Source: Ardenticatenaceae bacterium
GTDB lineage: Bacteria > Chloroflexota > Anaerolineae > Promineifilales > Promineifilaceae
Assembly (NCBI GenBank): GCA_020634245.1
Contig: JACKCC010000010.1
Coordinates: 124,001-188,000, forward strand
DNA length: 64,000 nucleotides
Direction of reading: 5' to 3'
Position numbers and translations under genes: made by a program
Notes under the pieces: model-generated
Databases searched by the model: none
Told to the model about the DNA's origin: nothing
Seen by the model: only the letters and a program-made list of their open reading frames with translations
Shown: positions 1-8,713 of the stretch, piece by piece
How positions within the stretch are numbered: position 1 is the first letter of the stretch
Layout of the letters: each line of letters opens with the position of its first letter

Positions 1-267
1 ATCGGCCTGCCACGGCGCATGTTGTGGTACCAGTTCCAACCATACGTCGCTTACCTGGCTGTTGGCCGCCCCGAGGACGTGCTGACTCTGGCCACCGCCA
101 CCGAAACCAGCGAAGGCGGCCGTAATGTTGAAGAAACCTTTCTGTACGTGGGGCACGCTTATCTGGCGGCCGGCAACATAAGTCAGGCCAAGGCAGCGTA
201 CCGGCAGGCCCTCCAGCTTAACCCTAATTTTGAGGCCGCTCAACAAGCTCTGGCAGAACTCAATTAG
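1..267 (+). CDS. TPR-repeat protein, C-terminal part only
   Basis: The reading frame is open from the first base, so the gene begins outside the window and only 88 C-terminal residues are seen. The last 50 residues (about 38-85) form a tetratricopeptide repeat: the helix pair around FLYVGHAYLAAGNISQAKAA ends in the usual YRQALQLNPNF consensus. TPRs are protein-protein interaction modules, so no specific reaction can be assigned. Similar C-terminal TPRs occur on C39-peptidase-like and membrane proteins of Chloroflexota, but nothing here decides between them. The next gene is about 190 bases downstream and probably has its own promoter. Confidence 0.75.
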   Translation: MGLPRRMLWYQFQPYVAYLAVGRPEDVLTLATATETSEGGRNVEETFLYVGHAYLAAGNISQAKAAYRQALQLNPNFEAAQQALAELN

Positions 268-459
268 GTGCAGCCAAAACAACATTTTAAGGCTCGATCC
301 TGCCTTGACAAATGATTTTGGGCAAATTTGCCGCTTCTTTTTAATGCGATTTGTAAGGTTTCGTAAGTAAGATGTAAGTTATAGTAATATGATAATGTAT
401 TGGAAAAAAGCAGTCATAAAGTCGATCATCTTTATGATTGGATTTACTGGAGCCAAACT
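268..459. other. Intergenic, probable promoter of the receiver gene
   Basis: This AT-rich spacer separates the TPR gene from the receiver gene. A TTGACA word lies at 305-310, but no good -10 box follows at the usual distance. AT-rich words TATAGT and TAATAT near 381-390 are alternative -10 candidates. No clear hairpin was seen. The GGAG at 449-452 is the ribosome site of the following gene. Confidence 0.35.
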
Positions 460-849
460 ATGGGTTGGTCAATCTTAGTAGCCGATGATGATCCGATGAT
501 TCGTAGCTTGCTGCGAATCATGCTTGAAACCGCTAATCACACTGTTTTTGAAGCACAGAATGGACAGGATGCGATTAAAAAAGTGCATGAAATCCATCCT
601 GATGCCATGATTTTGAATATTCGGATGCCGGAAATGGACGGGTATTCGGTGTGTCATGAACTGCGCCACAATAAAGAAACGGCCGTTCTCCCCATTCTTA
701 TTTTAAGCGGACAAGCTCATTTAACGGCCGTCAACAAAGGCTTGCTGGCTGGTGCTAACCGTTACCTCACCAAGCCGATGTCGCGTACCATTTTGCTCCA
801 GAATTTAGACGAAGTCTTGAACGAGCAGGCTAACAACTTCCCCAATTAA
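460..849 (+). CDS. Stand-alone receiver (REC) domain protein lacking the phospho-acceptor Asp
   Basis: The 129-residue protein is a single CheY-like receiver domain with no output domain. The acidic pocket (DDD at 9-11), the conserved Ser (83, in ILSG) and the Lys of LTKP (105) are present. The position normally holding the phosphorylated Asp reads Asn-53 (MILNIRMPEMDG), so classical phosphotransfer is not expected. The start at 460 was chosen because GGAG sits seven bases upstream; an in-frame TTG at 400 would add 20 residues without receiver homology. No histidine kinase is nearby. It may be a pseudo-receiver that acts by protein contact; that is inference. Confidence 0.88.
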   Translation: MGWSILVADDDPMIRSLLRIMLETANHTVFEAQNGQDAIKKVHEIHPDAMILNIRMPEMDGYSVCHELRHNKETAVLPILILSGQAHLTAVNKGLLAGANRYLTKPMSRTILLQNLDEVLNEQANNFPN

Positions 850-867
850 TCCCCCCCATTCGCCCCA

Positions 868-1989
868 TTAGTGGGCGTTAAAAAAAGCAACGACACGAGC
901 CATGAACAGCGCATCCCCATCGCCGCGGAAGGTGTGCGGCTGATTGGGATACATGAAGCACTCGACTGAATGATCAATGGCTTGCAGCCGTTGGCACAAA
1001 TCATCTGACCAGACTGGCGGCACCACATCATCCGTCTCGCTGTGGTGGATGCTGACAGAGGCGTTAATGCGCTCCAGGTGATAAATGGGTGAGATAGCCT
1101 GTAAGGTTTCCGGTAATGCCGCCAGCTCAAAACTACCATTTTGGCCGCCGCTCCACATTTGGATGCGTTCGTAGTTTAGTTTTTCGTCACCGCTCATGGA
1201 ACCGTAGAGAACGGCCGTTTTCACATAATCGGCATTGTTTACCGTCATTACCCGCAGGGCCACCCCGCCGCCCATGCTGTGTCCCCACAGATTGATGTCA
1301 TCGGCGTTGGCGCGGCGCAAGATGCCGGTCGGATCCTGGCTTTGCTCGCGGATGATGGCGATGAGATTGAGCACGTCAATCGCATAGCCGGTGCGAAAGA
1401 AATCAGGGCCGCTGTCCGAGGGCGGGTAATTGCGGAAATTGGGATGGATGACGAAGTAACCGGCGTCGGCCAGGGAATCGGCGTAGCGGCGGGTGTAGGC
1501 CAGCGTCTCATATGCATCGGGGTCAATGTAGCCATGCAAAACAATAGCTATCGGGAAGTCGTCACCCTCGTTGGGTACATTCATGAAACCGTAAATGGTC
1601 AATCCGTCGCTGGGATAGGTGATGAGGTAACGGGTAAAAGAGTCGTTGGTTTCCAACGTGTCGATGATTTCCAACAATCCGCCACCGTAACTGCGAGCAG
1701 CCAATATGTCTATAGTGTAAGCAGCGTAAGGATCGGGGGTGGACGTCGGTACCGGTGTGGTGGTTGGTGGGTTTGTTGGTTGGAAAGCTGGTTGGAGAGT
1801 TGGTGTGGGAGGCACGGCCGTTACCGTCAGCGTTGGTTCTGGTGAAAAAGTGGGTAGTACGGCCGTAGGCATGACCGCAGGCAAAACGGCTGCCGGTGTC
1901 AGTTCCACCTGGTCGCAAGCCGCTAACAAAACCACAAGAACCAGTCCGATCAACCCATTTCGAACACGCATTACGGCCAGTTTAGCCAA
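868..1989 (-). CDS. Lipoprotein alpha/beta hydrolase (prolyl oligopeptidase / dienelactone hydrolase type)
   Basis: This 373-residue protein starts with a signal peptide ending in a lipobox (VVLLAAC, Cys about 25). A Pro/Thr/Val-rich linker of about 60 residues follows, then an alpha/beta-hydrolase domain. Catalytic residues can be placed: the nucleophile Ser in GHSMGGG, the acid in SETDDVVPP and the His in NQPHTF near the C-terminus. The order and spacing fit the S9/dienelactone-hydrolase branch. It should be anchored outside the membrane and cleave esters or peptides, with unknown substrate. It is convergent with the receiver gene (18-base gap) and divergent from the helicase gene. Confidence 0.88.
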   Translation of the reverse strand: MAKLAVMRVRNGLIGLVLVVLLAACDQVELTPAAVLPAVMPTAVLPTFSPEPTLTVTAVPPTPTLQPAFQPTNPPTTTPVPTSTPDPYAAYTIDILAARSYGGGLLEIIDTLETNDSFTRYLITYPSDGLTIYGFMNVPNEGDDFPIAIVLHGYIDPDAYETLAYTRRYADSLADAGYFVIHPNFRNYPPSDSGPDFFRTGYAIDVLNLIAIIREQSQDPTGILRRANADDINLWGHSMGGGVALRVMTVNNADYVKTAVLYGSMSGDEKLNYERIQMWSGGQNGSFELAALPETLQAISPIYHLERINASVSIHHSETDDVVPPVWSDDLCQRLQAIDHSVECFMYPNQPHTFRGDGDALFMARVVAFFNAH

Positions 1990-2102
1990 TCCGGTACGTT
2001 CTCACCAAAACTTGTTACTCAATTTTCATCTTGCCTCGTTTCCAGTTTGCGACCTGCCGGGCAACGCTGTATCATCGCAGGTTTGGAAAAACTGGAGAAA
2101 TA

Positions 2103-3590
2103 ATGAATCAAGAAGAACCAATATTGGCTGATGACAGTGACGACATCAGCCCGGAAACTACAGAAAAGCAAACGGCCGTTGAGCCAAACAATGCCCTGCC
2201 CGAAGTAACCCTGGCCGACCTGCCCCCATCCTGGCGGGACGCGATGGCCCGCGCCGGCTGGACCGATTTGATGCCCGTCCAATCCAAAGCCATGCCCTAC
2301 GTCATGGCCGGCCGCGACCTGATGGTCCAATCGCGCACCGGCAGCGGCAAAACCGGCGCATTCGTCCTGCCCATTCTGGAACGCATCAATCCGCTGCAAG
2401 AAAACTGCCAGGCACTGGTCCTGGCCCCCACTCGTGAACTGGCCCAGCAAGTGTCCAGCGACGCCAAACTGCTGGCTGGGGACAGCGGTGTTCGGGTAAC
2501 GGCCGTTTACGGCGGCGTCAAATATGGCCCACAACTTGATGCCCTCAAACAGGGCGCACACCTTGTCGTGGGCACGCCGGGCCGTATCCTTGACCATCTG
2601 CTGCGCAAAACATTAACCCTGGAAAACTTAAAAATCCTGGTCTTTGACGAAGCTGACCGGCTGTTGTCCATGGGTTTTTATCCCGACATGCGCGAAGTAC
2701 AGCGCTACCTGCCCGACCGCCGCGTCGATGGCTACATGTTCTCGGCCACCTTTCCGCCGCGCGTCATGGGGCTGGCCCGCCGCTTCTTGCACGAGCCGGA
2801 TTTCCTGGGCTTAAGCAGCGACAACGTGCATGTGGTGGAAGTGGAACACAGCTACACGATTGTGCCCGGCATGGACAAAGACCGCAGCCTGGTGCGCATC
2901 ATCGAAGTAGAAAACCCCGATTCGGCCATCATTTTCTGCAACACCAAGACCCGCGTCACCTACGTGACGACCGTTTTGAAACGGTTCGGCTACGACGCCG
3001 ACGAAATCAGCTCGGATTTGTCGCAGCAAGCGCGGGAGAGCGTGCTGACGCGGGTACGCGAAGGCCGGCTGCGCTTTCTGGTGGCGACGGATGTGGCTGC
3101 CCGCGGCCTGGACATCCCCGAACTGTCGCACGTATTCCAGTATGAGCCACCGGAAGACTCAGAGGTGTACATCCATCGATCGGGCCGAACGGGCCGGGCC
3201 GGGGCCAGCGGGGTGGCGATTTCGCTGGTGGATGTGATTGAGAAAGCCAAACTGGACAAGATCGCCCAGCGCTACCACATTGCCATGCAGGAACGGCCGT
3301 TGCCCAGCGATGAAGATGTCGCCGAAGTTGTTGCCGAACGCCTTACCATTCTGCTGGAAGCGCAGCGCCGCAATCGAGACAAGCTGAAAGTAGAACGCAT
3401 GGCCCGCTTTATCCCATTGGCTCAGGAATTGAGCCGCAGCGAAGAAGGATTATCGCTCATCGCCATGCTGCTGGATGACACCTACCAGCAATCGCTGCAC
3501 AATCCACCGCCCTCCCCGGAACCGGAACGACAGCCGCAAAGACCCAAAGGAGACGGCCGTAGACGCCGCCGCGGTCGAGGCCGCCGTTAA
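2103..3590 (+). CDS. DEAD-box ATP-dependent RNA helicase
   Basis: The 495-residue protein carries the full DEAD-box motif set in order: Q-motif region (about 55-61), motif I SRTGSGKT (77-84), Ia PTRELA (109-114), TPGR (158-161), motif II DEAD (182-185), SAT (214-216), then the second RecA domain with ATDVAARGLD and HRSGRTGRAG. The tail is rich in Pro, Arg and Gly (RRRRGRGRR), a typical RNA-binding extension. It should unwind RNA during ribosome assembly or mRNA turnover. The start at 2103 has GGAG eight bases upstream; the frame extends further upstream, but that stretch overlaps the promoter. Its stop codon overlaps the next start. Confidence 0.95.
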   Translation: MNQEEPILADDSDDISPETTEKQTAVEPNNALPEVTLADLPPSWRDAMARAGWTDLMPVQSKAMPYVMAGRDLMVQSRTGSGKTGAFVLPILERINPLQENCQALVLAPTRELAQQVSSDAKLLAGDSGVRVTAVYGGVKYGPQLDALKQGAHLVVGTPGRILDHLLRKTLTLENLKILVFDEADRLLSMGFYPDMREVQRYLPDRRVDGYMFSATFPPRVMGLARRFLHEPDFLGLSSDNVHVVEVEHSYTIVPGMDKDRSLVRIIEVENPDSAIIFCNTKTRVTYVTTVLKRFGYDADEISSDLSQQARESVLTRVREGRLRFLVATDVAARGLDIPELSHVFQYEPPEDSEVYIHRSGRTGRAGASGVAISLVDVIEKAKLDKIAQRYHIAMQERPLPSDEDVAEVVAERLTILLEAQRRNRDKLKVERMARFIPLAQELSRSEEGLSLIAMLLDDTYQQSLHNPPPSPEPERQPQRPKGDGRRRRRGRGRR

Positions 3591-4180
3591 TGTTCCACAC
3601 CATACGCCAATCCATCCAAGACAGAATGCATTACCTGGAGCAGATTGACGCTCAGGATCGGCTGGACGGCACGCCCCGGTTACAGCGCCTGCGCCAGATC
3701 CCATCGGAAACCGGCCAGTTTCTAGCGCTGCTGGCTGCCGGTGCGCCAGAAGGGACATTCATTGAAATCGGAACCAGCGCTGGCTATTCCACGCTGTGGC
3801 TGGCCATTGCCTGTGAATTGCGGGGGCAAACAATCACCACGTTCGAGGTGCTGCCAGAGAAGGTGGCGTTAGCCCGCGAAACCTTTGCCGCCGCCCAGGT
3901 GGAAGAAGTTATCAACCTGGTGGCCGGTGACGCCCGTGAACATCTGGCGCAATATGAGGAGATCGCGTTTTGCTTTTTGGATGCCGAGAAGGAAGTGTAT
4001 GGCGCGTGTTACGAGATGGTTGTTCCCAGACTGGTTCCGGGCGGCCTGTTGGTAGCCGATAATGCCATCAATCACCGGCAAACCTTGCAGCCCATGCTCA
4101 ATCGCGCGCTTGATGATGAGCGAGTCGACGCGCTGATTGTTCCTATTGGCAATGGCGTGCTGGTCTGCCGGAAGATATAA
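3590..4180 (+). CDS. O-methyltransferase (class I SAM-dependent, family 3)
   Basis: The 196-residue protein has SAM-binding motif I EIGTSAGYST (about 57-66), an acidic residue after the second strand (TTFEVLP), and the metal-dependent O-methyltransferase signature FLDAEKEVY followed by GGLLVADN. The family (COMT-like, e.g. caffeoyl-CoA O-methyltransferase) methylates catechol-type hydroxyls with a divalent metal. It shares one base with the helicase stop (TAATG), so translation is probably coupled. The substrate is unknown, and no functional link with the helicase is evident. Confidence 0.9.
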   Translation: MFHTIRQSIQDRMHYLEQIDAQDRLDGTPRLQRLRQIPSETGQFLALLAAGAPEGTFIEIGTSAGYSTLWLAIACELRGQTITTFEVLPEKVALARETFAAAQVEEVINLVAGDAREHLAQYEEIAFCFLDAEKEVYGACYEMVVPRLVPGGLLVADNAINHRQTLQPMLNRALDDERVDALIVPIGNGVLVCRKI

Positions 4181-4325
4181 GATTCCACCCATTTTTCATC
4201 GCTGCATTTCCCCATACCATCATACAAACAGTTGCCGTCCGGCATCCGTTATGCCATACTTCCATCCGTTTTGAATGGGTGGGTAACCTATACTCAAACG
4301 CCCACCATGAAGGAGACATTTAGTG

Positions 4326-5420
4326 ATGAACTTTCGTCATTTTGCTTTGTTAATCGCGGCATTGATTGTTCTGGCAGCCTGTGCCAGCCAGCCGCAAACT
4401 GTAGAAGTCACCCGCATTGTGGAACTTCCGGCTACAGTTGAAGTGCCGGTAGAAGTAACGCGCATTGTGGAACAACAAACGACGGTTGAAGTGCCGGTAG
4501 AGGTAGAAGTGACCCGGTTAGTGGAACTGGTTATTACAGCTACACCTGCGCTGGTAGATACGGCCGTACCTACACCCACCGCCACACCAATCCCCACAGC
4601 CGCTCCCCTGCCCTCCGGCAGTACCTACACCGTTCAGCCCGGCGATACCTTGTCGGCTATTGCGACCAAAACGGGAACGGCCGTGGCCGACATCATGGCC
4701 GCCAACAACCTGACCAGCGACTCCTTCATCGCCGCCGGACAGGAACTGCTTATCCCCGGCTGGGACGGCGTCGCTCAAACCAGCGACGGCGCAGCGCCGC
4801 CACCTGCCGCCGACACACCGCCGGAAACGGCCGTGCAAGGACCTAACCTGCTGCCCAACCCATCCTTCGAAGGCGACTGGTACTTCTACCTATACAATGA
4901 GCTGCAAATCCCCGACGGCTGGCAGTTAACCACCGACGAAGGGCCTAACACGCTGGAACCCGGCTCCGGCGGCTTGTTCAACCGCCCCGAAGTACGCGTC
5001 GTGCCCAGCCAGGACCTGCCGCCGGCCGAACAAAGCATCTTCATCTTCGACGGCAACAAAACTGTAAAAGCATTCAAAGGCGGCGCGCCAACCAGCTTCA
5101 GCCTCTTCACCGACGTGGCCCTTCAGCCCGGCAGCTACCGGTTCCAAATCCGCTTCTTCCCCGATACCGTTGCCGCTTACGATAATAGTAAAAAGACATT
5201 TGCCTCCGACCCCTTATCCGCCGAGGTGCGAATTATTCAGGATAATGGCGGTACTGGCTGGCAGGGTACACAAATCGGCCAGCGCAACACACTGAACTAC
5301 GACTTCACAATCACAGAAGCGCGCACGGTACGCCTGGGCGCCAGCTTCCGCAACCGGTTTGTCATGGCCAACAACGGCTGGTTCCTCGATGACTGGTCGC
5401 TTTACACCTTGACACCCTAA
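4326..5420 (+). CDS. LysM-domain lipoprotein with C-terminal jelly-roll-like domain
   Basis: The protein (364 residues from ATG 4326; GTG 4323 is equally possible, both behind AGGAG at 4311-4315) has a lipobox (VLAAC). Next comes a low-complexity region with three copies of a VEVTRIVE-type repeat, then a Thr/Pro spacer. A LysM domain follows (YTVQPGDTLSAIATKTG through ELLIPG, about 100-144), which binds peptidoglycan or other GlcNAc polymers. The last 190 residues (NLLPNPSFEG onward) resemble a carbohydrate-binding-module-like beta sandwich. It is probably an envelope protein tied to membrane and cell wall. The VEVTRIVE repeats are typical of Chloroflexota lipoproteins. Confidence 0.88.
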   Translation: MNFRHFALLIAALIVLAACASQPQTVEVTRIVELPATVEVPVEVTRIVEQQTTVEVPVEVEVTRLVELVITATPALVDTAVPTPTATPIPTAAPLPSGSTYTVQPGDTLSAIATKTGTAVADIMAANNLTSDSFIAAGQELLIPGWDGVAQTSDGAAPPPAADTPPETAVQGPNLLPNPSFEGDWYFYLYNELQIPDGWQLTTDEGPNTLEPGSGGLFNRPEVRVVPSQDLPPAEQSIFIFDGNKTVKAFKGGAPTSFSLFTDVALQPGSYRFQIRFFPDTVAAYDNSKKTFASDPLSAEVRIIQDNGGTGWQGTQIGQRNTLNYDFTITEARTVRLGASFRNRFVMANNGWFLDDWSLYTLTP

Positions 5421-5429
5421 TCAATCAGG

Positions 5430-5461
5430 GGTGCCAGTCACTTACAAAAGTGACTGGCACC
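5430..5461. terminator. Hairpin, likely terminator of the LysM lipoprotein gene
   Basis: A perfect 14-base inverted repeat, GGTGCCAGTCACTT (5430-5443) and AAGTGACTGGCACC (5448-5461), has a 4-base loop and a short T run after it. It begins 10 bases after the lipoprotein stop. A related stem built on GGTGACAGTCACTT occurs at 55384-55449, so it may also be a member of a repeat family. Confidence 0.6.
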
Positions 5462-5510
5462 TTTACTCCCTCATTTTTCTATCCTGTAATATGGTAAAAT
5501 AAGAGCCACG

Positions 5511-7358
5511 ATGTTTCACCGCCTGCGGTGGTTTTTACTTGGACCACCATTACCCACTCAGCAAGAGCATCTGGAACGGCTGAGTAATCCCAAGGCCCTG
5601 GCCGTATTCTCCCCTGATGCCCTCTCTTCGATTGCCTATGCTAACCAGGAAATCTATTTAGGCCTGATCGTTGCCGGCAGCGCCGCCCTGGCCCTCTCCT
5701 TCCCAATTTCTCTGGCCATTGTCGGCCTGCTCATCATCCTCAGCCTGTCCTATTTTCAAACAATTCAAGGCTATCCCACCGGCGGCGGTTCGTATATTGT
5801 TGCCCGCGAGAATCTGGGAACTGGCTTCGGATTGGTCGCGGCGGCAGCGCTGCTGTTGGATTATTTGTTGACGGCGGCCGTCAGTTTGTCGGCGGCGGTA
5901 GCAGCTATTTCTTCGGCTTTTCCTGTTCTTTGGAATTATCGCGTGCTTTTAGCCCTGTTATTTTTGATTTTGATCACCCTTATCAATCTCAGAGGGGTAC
6001 GGGAAACGGGCAATTTGATCTCTGTTCCTGTTTACGGATTTATTCTTTCCTATTTTGCTTTGTTGGCTTTTGGCTTTTTTCAAATCATTCGAGGTGATCT
6101 GGTAGCTGTAGAACGTTCGATTATTCCCGCCGCCCAACCCCTCTCTCTTTTTCTCATTCTGCACACGTTTTCCACCGGATGCACCGCTTTGACTGGAATT
6201 GAAGCCATCAGTAACGGCATTCCCGCCTTTCGCCCGCCGGAGGCCAGGAATGCCGGCAAGACGCTAATCGTTATGGCAGTTATCATGGGGGGATTGTTCC
6301 TGGGCAGTATTGGGCTGACTCAATTTTTGGGCGTAACTGCCGTTCCGCAAGAAACAATCCTATCAGCCCTGGCCCGGCAGGTTTTTGGCAATGGAATACT
6401 GCATTTGATCATCCAGATTACGACAATGGGTATCCTCGTTGTGGCCGCCAATACCAGTTTTGCCGGATTCCCGCGGGTAGCCTCGATTCTGGCCAAAGAC
6501 CGGTTCCTGCCCCGGCAGTTTTTGGCACTGGGTGACCGGCTGGTCTTTAGCAATGGCATCCTGTTTTTAGCGCTGGCCTGCGGCTTTCTCATCATTATTT
6601 TTAATGCCGACAGTCACAGATTGGTGCCATTGTTTGCCGTGGGCGCTTTTCTGGCTTTTCTGCTGTCCCAAACCGGGATGGTTTTTCATTGGAAAAGAAC
6701 GCGTGAGCCAGGCTGGCAAGTGAAACTGTTTCTCAACCTGATCGGCGCGGTATTAACCGGCATTACGCTGCTGGTGGTCGGCATTACCAAGTTTTTGGAT
6801 GGGGCCTGGATTTCTATTCTGTTAATCGCTTTATTGTTTTTTGTGTTTGGCAAAATTAGAACTCATTACGAGGAAGTCGCCCGTCAACTTTCGCTGCAAA
6901 AGCAACGGCCGTTACCCGCCAACGCGAATCCAAACGAAACCCTGCGCATCATCATTCCCGTCAGCGGCGTCCATAACGGAGTCGTTGAAGCGGTTAGAAA
7001 TGCCCAATCCATTACGAGCAACATCTGCGCCGTTTACGTTGAACTGGAACCCGGCGCAGGGGAGAAATTAGCCCAGAAATGGCAAGAATGGTTCCCCAAC
7101 ATTACTCTGGAAATGGTTCCTTCTCCGTATCGTTCGATTGTTGGCCCGTTTCTGGACTATCTGGATGAGAAAGACCGGGAACAGCACGATGGCCAGTTAG
7201 CGGCCGTTCTCATCCCGGAATTTATCCCGGCCAAGTGGTGGCAAAGCTTCCTCCATAACCAAACAGCCTGGTCGATTAAACTGGCGCTTTTGTACCGCCG
7301 CCGCCGCCTGGGGTTCCAGCGAATGATTATTGACGTGCCGATTCACCTTCAGCAGTGA
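5511..7358 (+). CDS. KimA/YdaO-like APC-superfamily permease (probable potassium importer)
   Basis: The 615-residue protein has about 12 hydrophobic segments in residues 25-450 and a soluble C-terminal domain of about 150 residues. Family landmarks of Bacillus KimA (YdaO) are readable: SPDALSSIAYANQEIYL, YPTGGGSYIVARENLG, LLDYLLTAAVSLSA, INLRGVRETGN, GIEAISNGIPAF, VAANTSFAGFPRVAS and LSQTGMVFHW. KimA takes up potassium and its soluble domain binds c-di-AMP, so potassium import is the best guess, though other APC substrates are possible. The start follows a weak ribosome site (AAGAG). No c-di-AMP riboswitch was recognised in the 90-base leader. Confidence 0.82.
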   Translation: MFHRLRWFLLGPPLPTQQEHLERLSNPKALAVFSPDALSSIAYANQEIYLGLIVAGSAALALSFPISLAIVGLLIILSLSYFQTIQGYPTGGGSYIVARENLGTGFGLVAAAALLLDYLLTAAVSLSAAVAAISSAFPVLWNYRVLLALLFLILITLINLRGVRETGNLISVPVYGFILSYFALLAFGFFQIIRGDLVAVERSIIPAAQPLSLFLILHTFSTGCTALTGIEAISNGIPAFRPPEARNAGKTLIVMAVIMGGLFLGSIGLTQFLGVTAVPQETILSALARQVFGNGILHLIIQITTMGILVVAANTSFAGFPRVASILAKDRFLPRQFLALGDRLVFSNGILFLALACGFLIIIFNADSHRLVPLFAVGAFLAFLLSQTGMVFHWKRTREPGWQVKLFLNLIGAVLTGITLLVVGITKFLDGAWISILLIALLFFVFGKIRTHYEEVARQLSLQKQRPLPANANPNETLRIIIPVSGVHNGVVEAVRNAQSITSNICAVYVELEPGAGEKLAQKWQEWFPNITLEMVPSPYRSIVGPFLDYLDEKDREQHDGQLAAVLIPEFIPAKWWQSFLHNQTAWSIKLALLYRRRRLGFQRMIIDVPIHLQQ

Positions 7359-7484
7359 TGTTATGGTTGCTGTGCCAGATTGAGGAATACGGCCGTTTCC
7401 CCCTTTACGCCCCAAATCTATTGAGGTCAAGCCCGCCTTGTTTTATACTGTAGATAGAAAACAGTGGCCTTATGAGGTGTCACT

Positions 7485-8045
7485 ATGGAGTGGATGCCTG
7501 ATTTGCAAATGGGCTGGCTAAATGGCTGGATTCCCCTGGTGCTTCTGGCCCTGACCGAGGGAGTCTTATTCCTGATTTTCCCCAGAGAAGTGGTGGCGCG
7601 GCTTTTTGACCGGTCGGGCTGGACGCAGCAGCAAATTGTTTTCACGGTGTTGGGTAAGCTGTGCGCGTTGGCCTGCCTGGTCTTATTGGTTATGACGCCA
7701 TTGAAAGTGGGAACGGCCGTGTTCCTTATTGGCATGGTCATCGTGGTGTTGGGCTTAACCGGCCTGGCAATAGCCCTCTTCGACTTCAAAAATACGCCCC
7801 TGGACCAACCAGTCGTCCACGGCCTCTACACCATCTCCCGGCATCCCCAAATCGTGATGGCCTCCGTCGCCCTGCTGGGCGGCTGCATCGCCATTGGCTC
7901 GTGGCCGGCCTTGTTGTTACTGCTAGCCGCACGTGGGCTAAGCCATTTTGGCATCCTGGCCGAAGAAGAAGTGTGTTTACAGCAGTATGGGGACGCTTAC
8001 CGCGCCTACATGAAACAGGTTCCCCGCTACTTTTTGTTCTTCTGA
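7485..8045 (+). CDS. Isoprenylcysteine methyltransferase-like membrane protein (ICMT/PEMT family)
   Basis: The 186-residue protein has four or five hydrophobic segments and, near the C-terminus, the ICMT/PEMT-type signature: GLYTISRHPQ (about 111-120), then EEEVCLQQYGDAYRAYMKQVPRY. In this family the RHP and EE-x-YG-Y segments bind S-adenosylmethionine and the substrate is a lipid, prenyl-cysteine or isoprenoid thiol. The bacterial substrate cannot be told from sequence. GAGGTG lies upstream of ATG 7485. It is followed closely by a palindrome and a small membrane protein gene. Confidence 0.8.
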   Translation: MEWMPDLQMGWLNGWIPLVLLALTEGVLFLIFPREVVARLFDRSGWTQQQIVFTVLGKLCALACLVLLVMTPLKVGTAVFLIGMVIVVLGLTGLAIALFDFKNTPLDQPVVHGLYTISRHPQIVMASVALLGGCIAIGSWPALLLLLAARGLSHFGILAEEEVCLQQYGDAYRAYMKQVPRYFLFF

Positions 8046-8075
8046 GGTGGCAATTTATTCATACTCGACTTGACT

Positions 8076-8101
8076 GTTTGGGGAATTGCAATTCCCCAAA
8101 C
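8076..8101. repeat. Perfect 26-bp palindrome
   Basis: GTTTGGGGAATT, GC and AATTCCCCAAAC form an unbroken palindrome in the 81-base gap between two membrane-protein genes, ending ten bases before the downstream ribosome site. It could be an operator or a terminator stem; no T tract follows on the plus strand. Confidence 0.6.
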
Positions 8102-8126
8102 ATGCCAGAAAGGAAGGCGACAATCC

Positions 8127-8564
8127 ATGTCAAGAAAAGATGTTCTCACAAAAATTCTGGCGATTACTGGCACAGTTCTCGCCTGGTTCCCAATTGTGGC
8201 CCCCATCTTTTTAACGGTGATCTTCCTGATAGCCAAAGGCCTGTTCCGGTTCGATTTTCTCATGCCGGCCGAACTATTCTGGGTGGCGCTGGTTGGCGGC
8301 GGCCTGCTTATCTGGGCAGCACTGCGGGCGCATTCACGCCAAAAACTCATCATTTGGAGCCTCATCATCGCCATCGCCGCCCTGGCCAGCAGTCAGGGTC
8401 TGGCCGTTTTGACCGGATTGGCATCGGGCGAACGGGAGGCGTCGGGCTGGCCTTTTATACTTGTCTTGACCCTGCTGGCCATTTTTATCTTGGCCCTGGT
8501 CGTCCAGGGAATTGGCGGCGCATACCTGCTGCGCGACTTGTACAAAAAAAGTGCTGTACTGTAA
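8127..8564 (+). CDS. Small membrane protein, unknown function
   Basis: The 145-residue protein has four predicted membrane-spanning stretches (roughly residues 9-37, 45-67, 75-98 and 108-137) and a basic C-terminal tail. No known family was recognised. ATG 8127 is preceded by AGGAAGG at 8111-8117; an in-frame upstream codon at 8070 lies inside the palindrome region and is unlikely. Its position behind the ICMT-like gene suggests co-transcription, perhaps under control of the intervening palindrome. Confidence 0.65.
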   Translation: MSRKDVLTKILAITGTVLAWFPIVAPIFLTVIFLIAKGLFRFDFLMPAELFWVALVGGGLLIWAALRAHSRQKLIIWSLIIAIAALASSQGLAVLTGLASGEREASGWPFILVLTLLAIFILALVVQGIGGAYLLRDLYKKSAVL

Positions 8565-8713
8565 CATAACGTCATAGCGTCATGTGTCACCGGAGATGCA
8601 TGATGCCTGACTTATGAAAAAATCCATCATTGTCTCGTGCATGGGGGTGGGTAACGGCCGTATCCCTTAAACTTGCCTCCTCTTTCCACGCCCGGTATGA
8701 TCCCCGCCGGTGG

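Noticed and set aside
4232..4441. A 69-codon frame before and over the LysM lipoprotein start
   Set aside because: It overlaps the lipoprotein signal peptide in another frame and has no ribosome site. The lipoprotein has a lipobox and a good AGGAG site.
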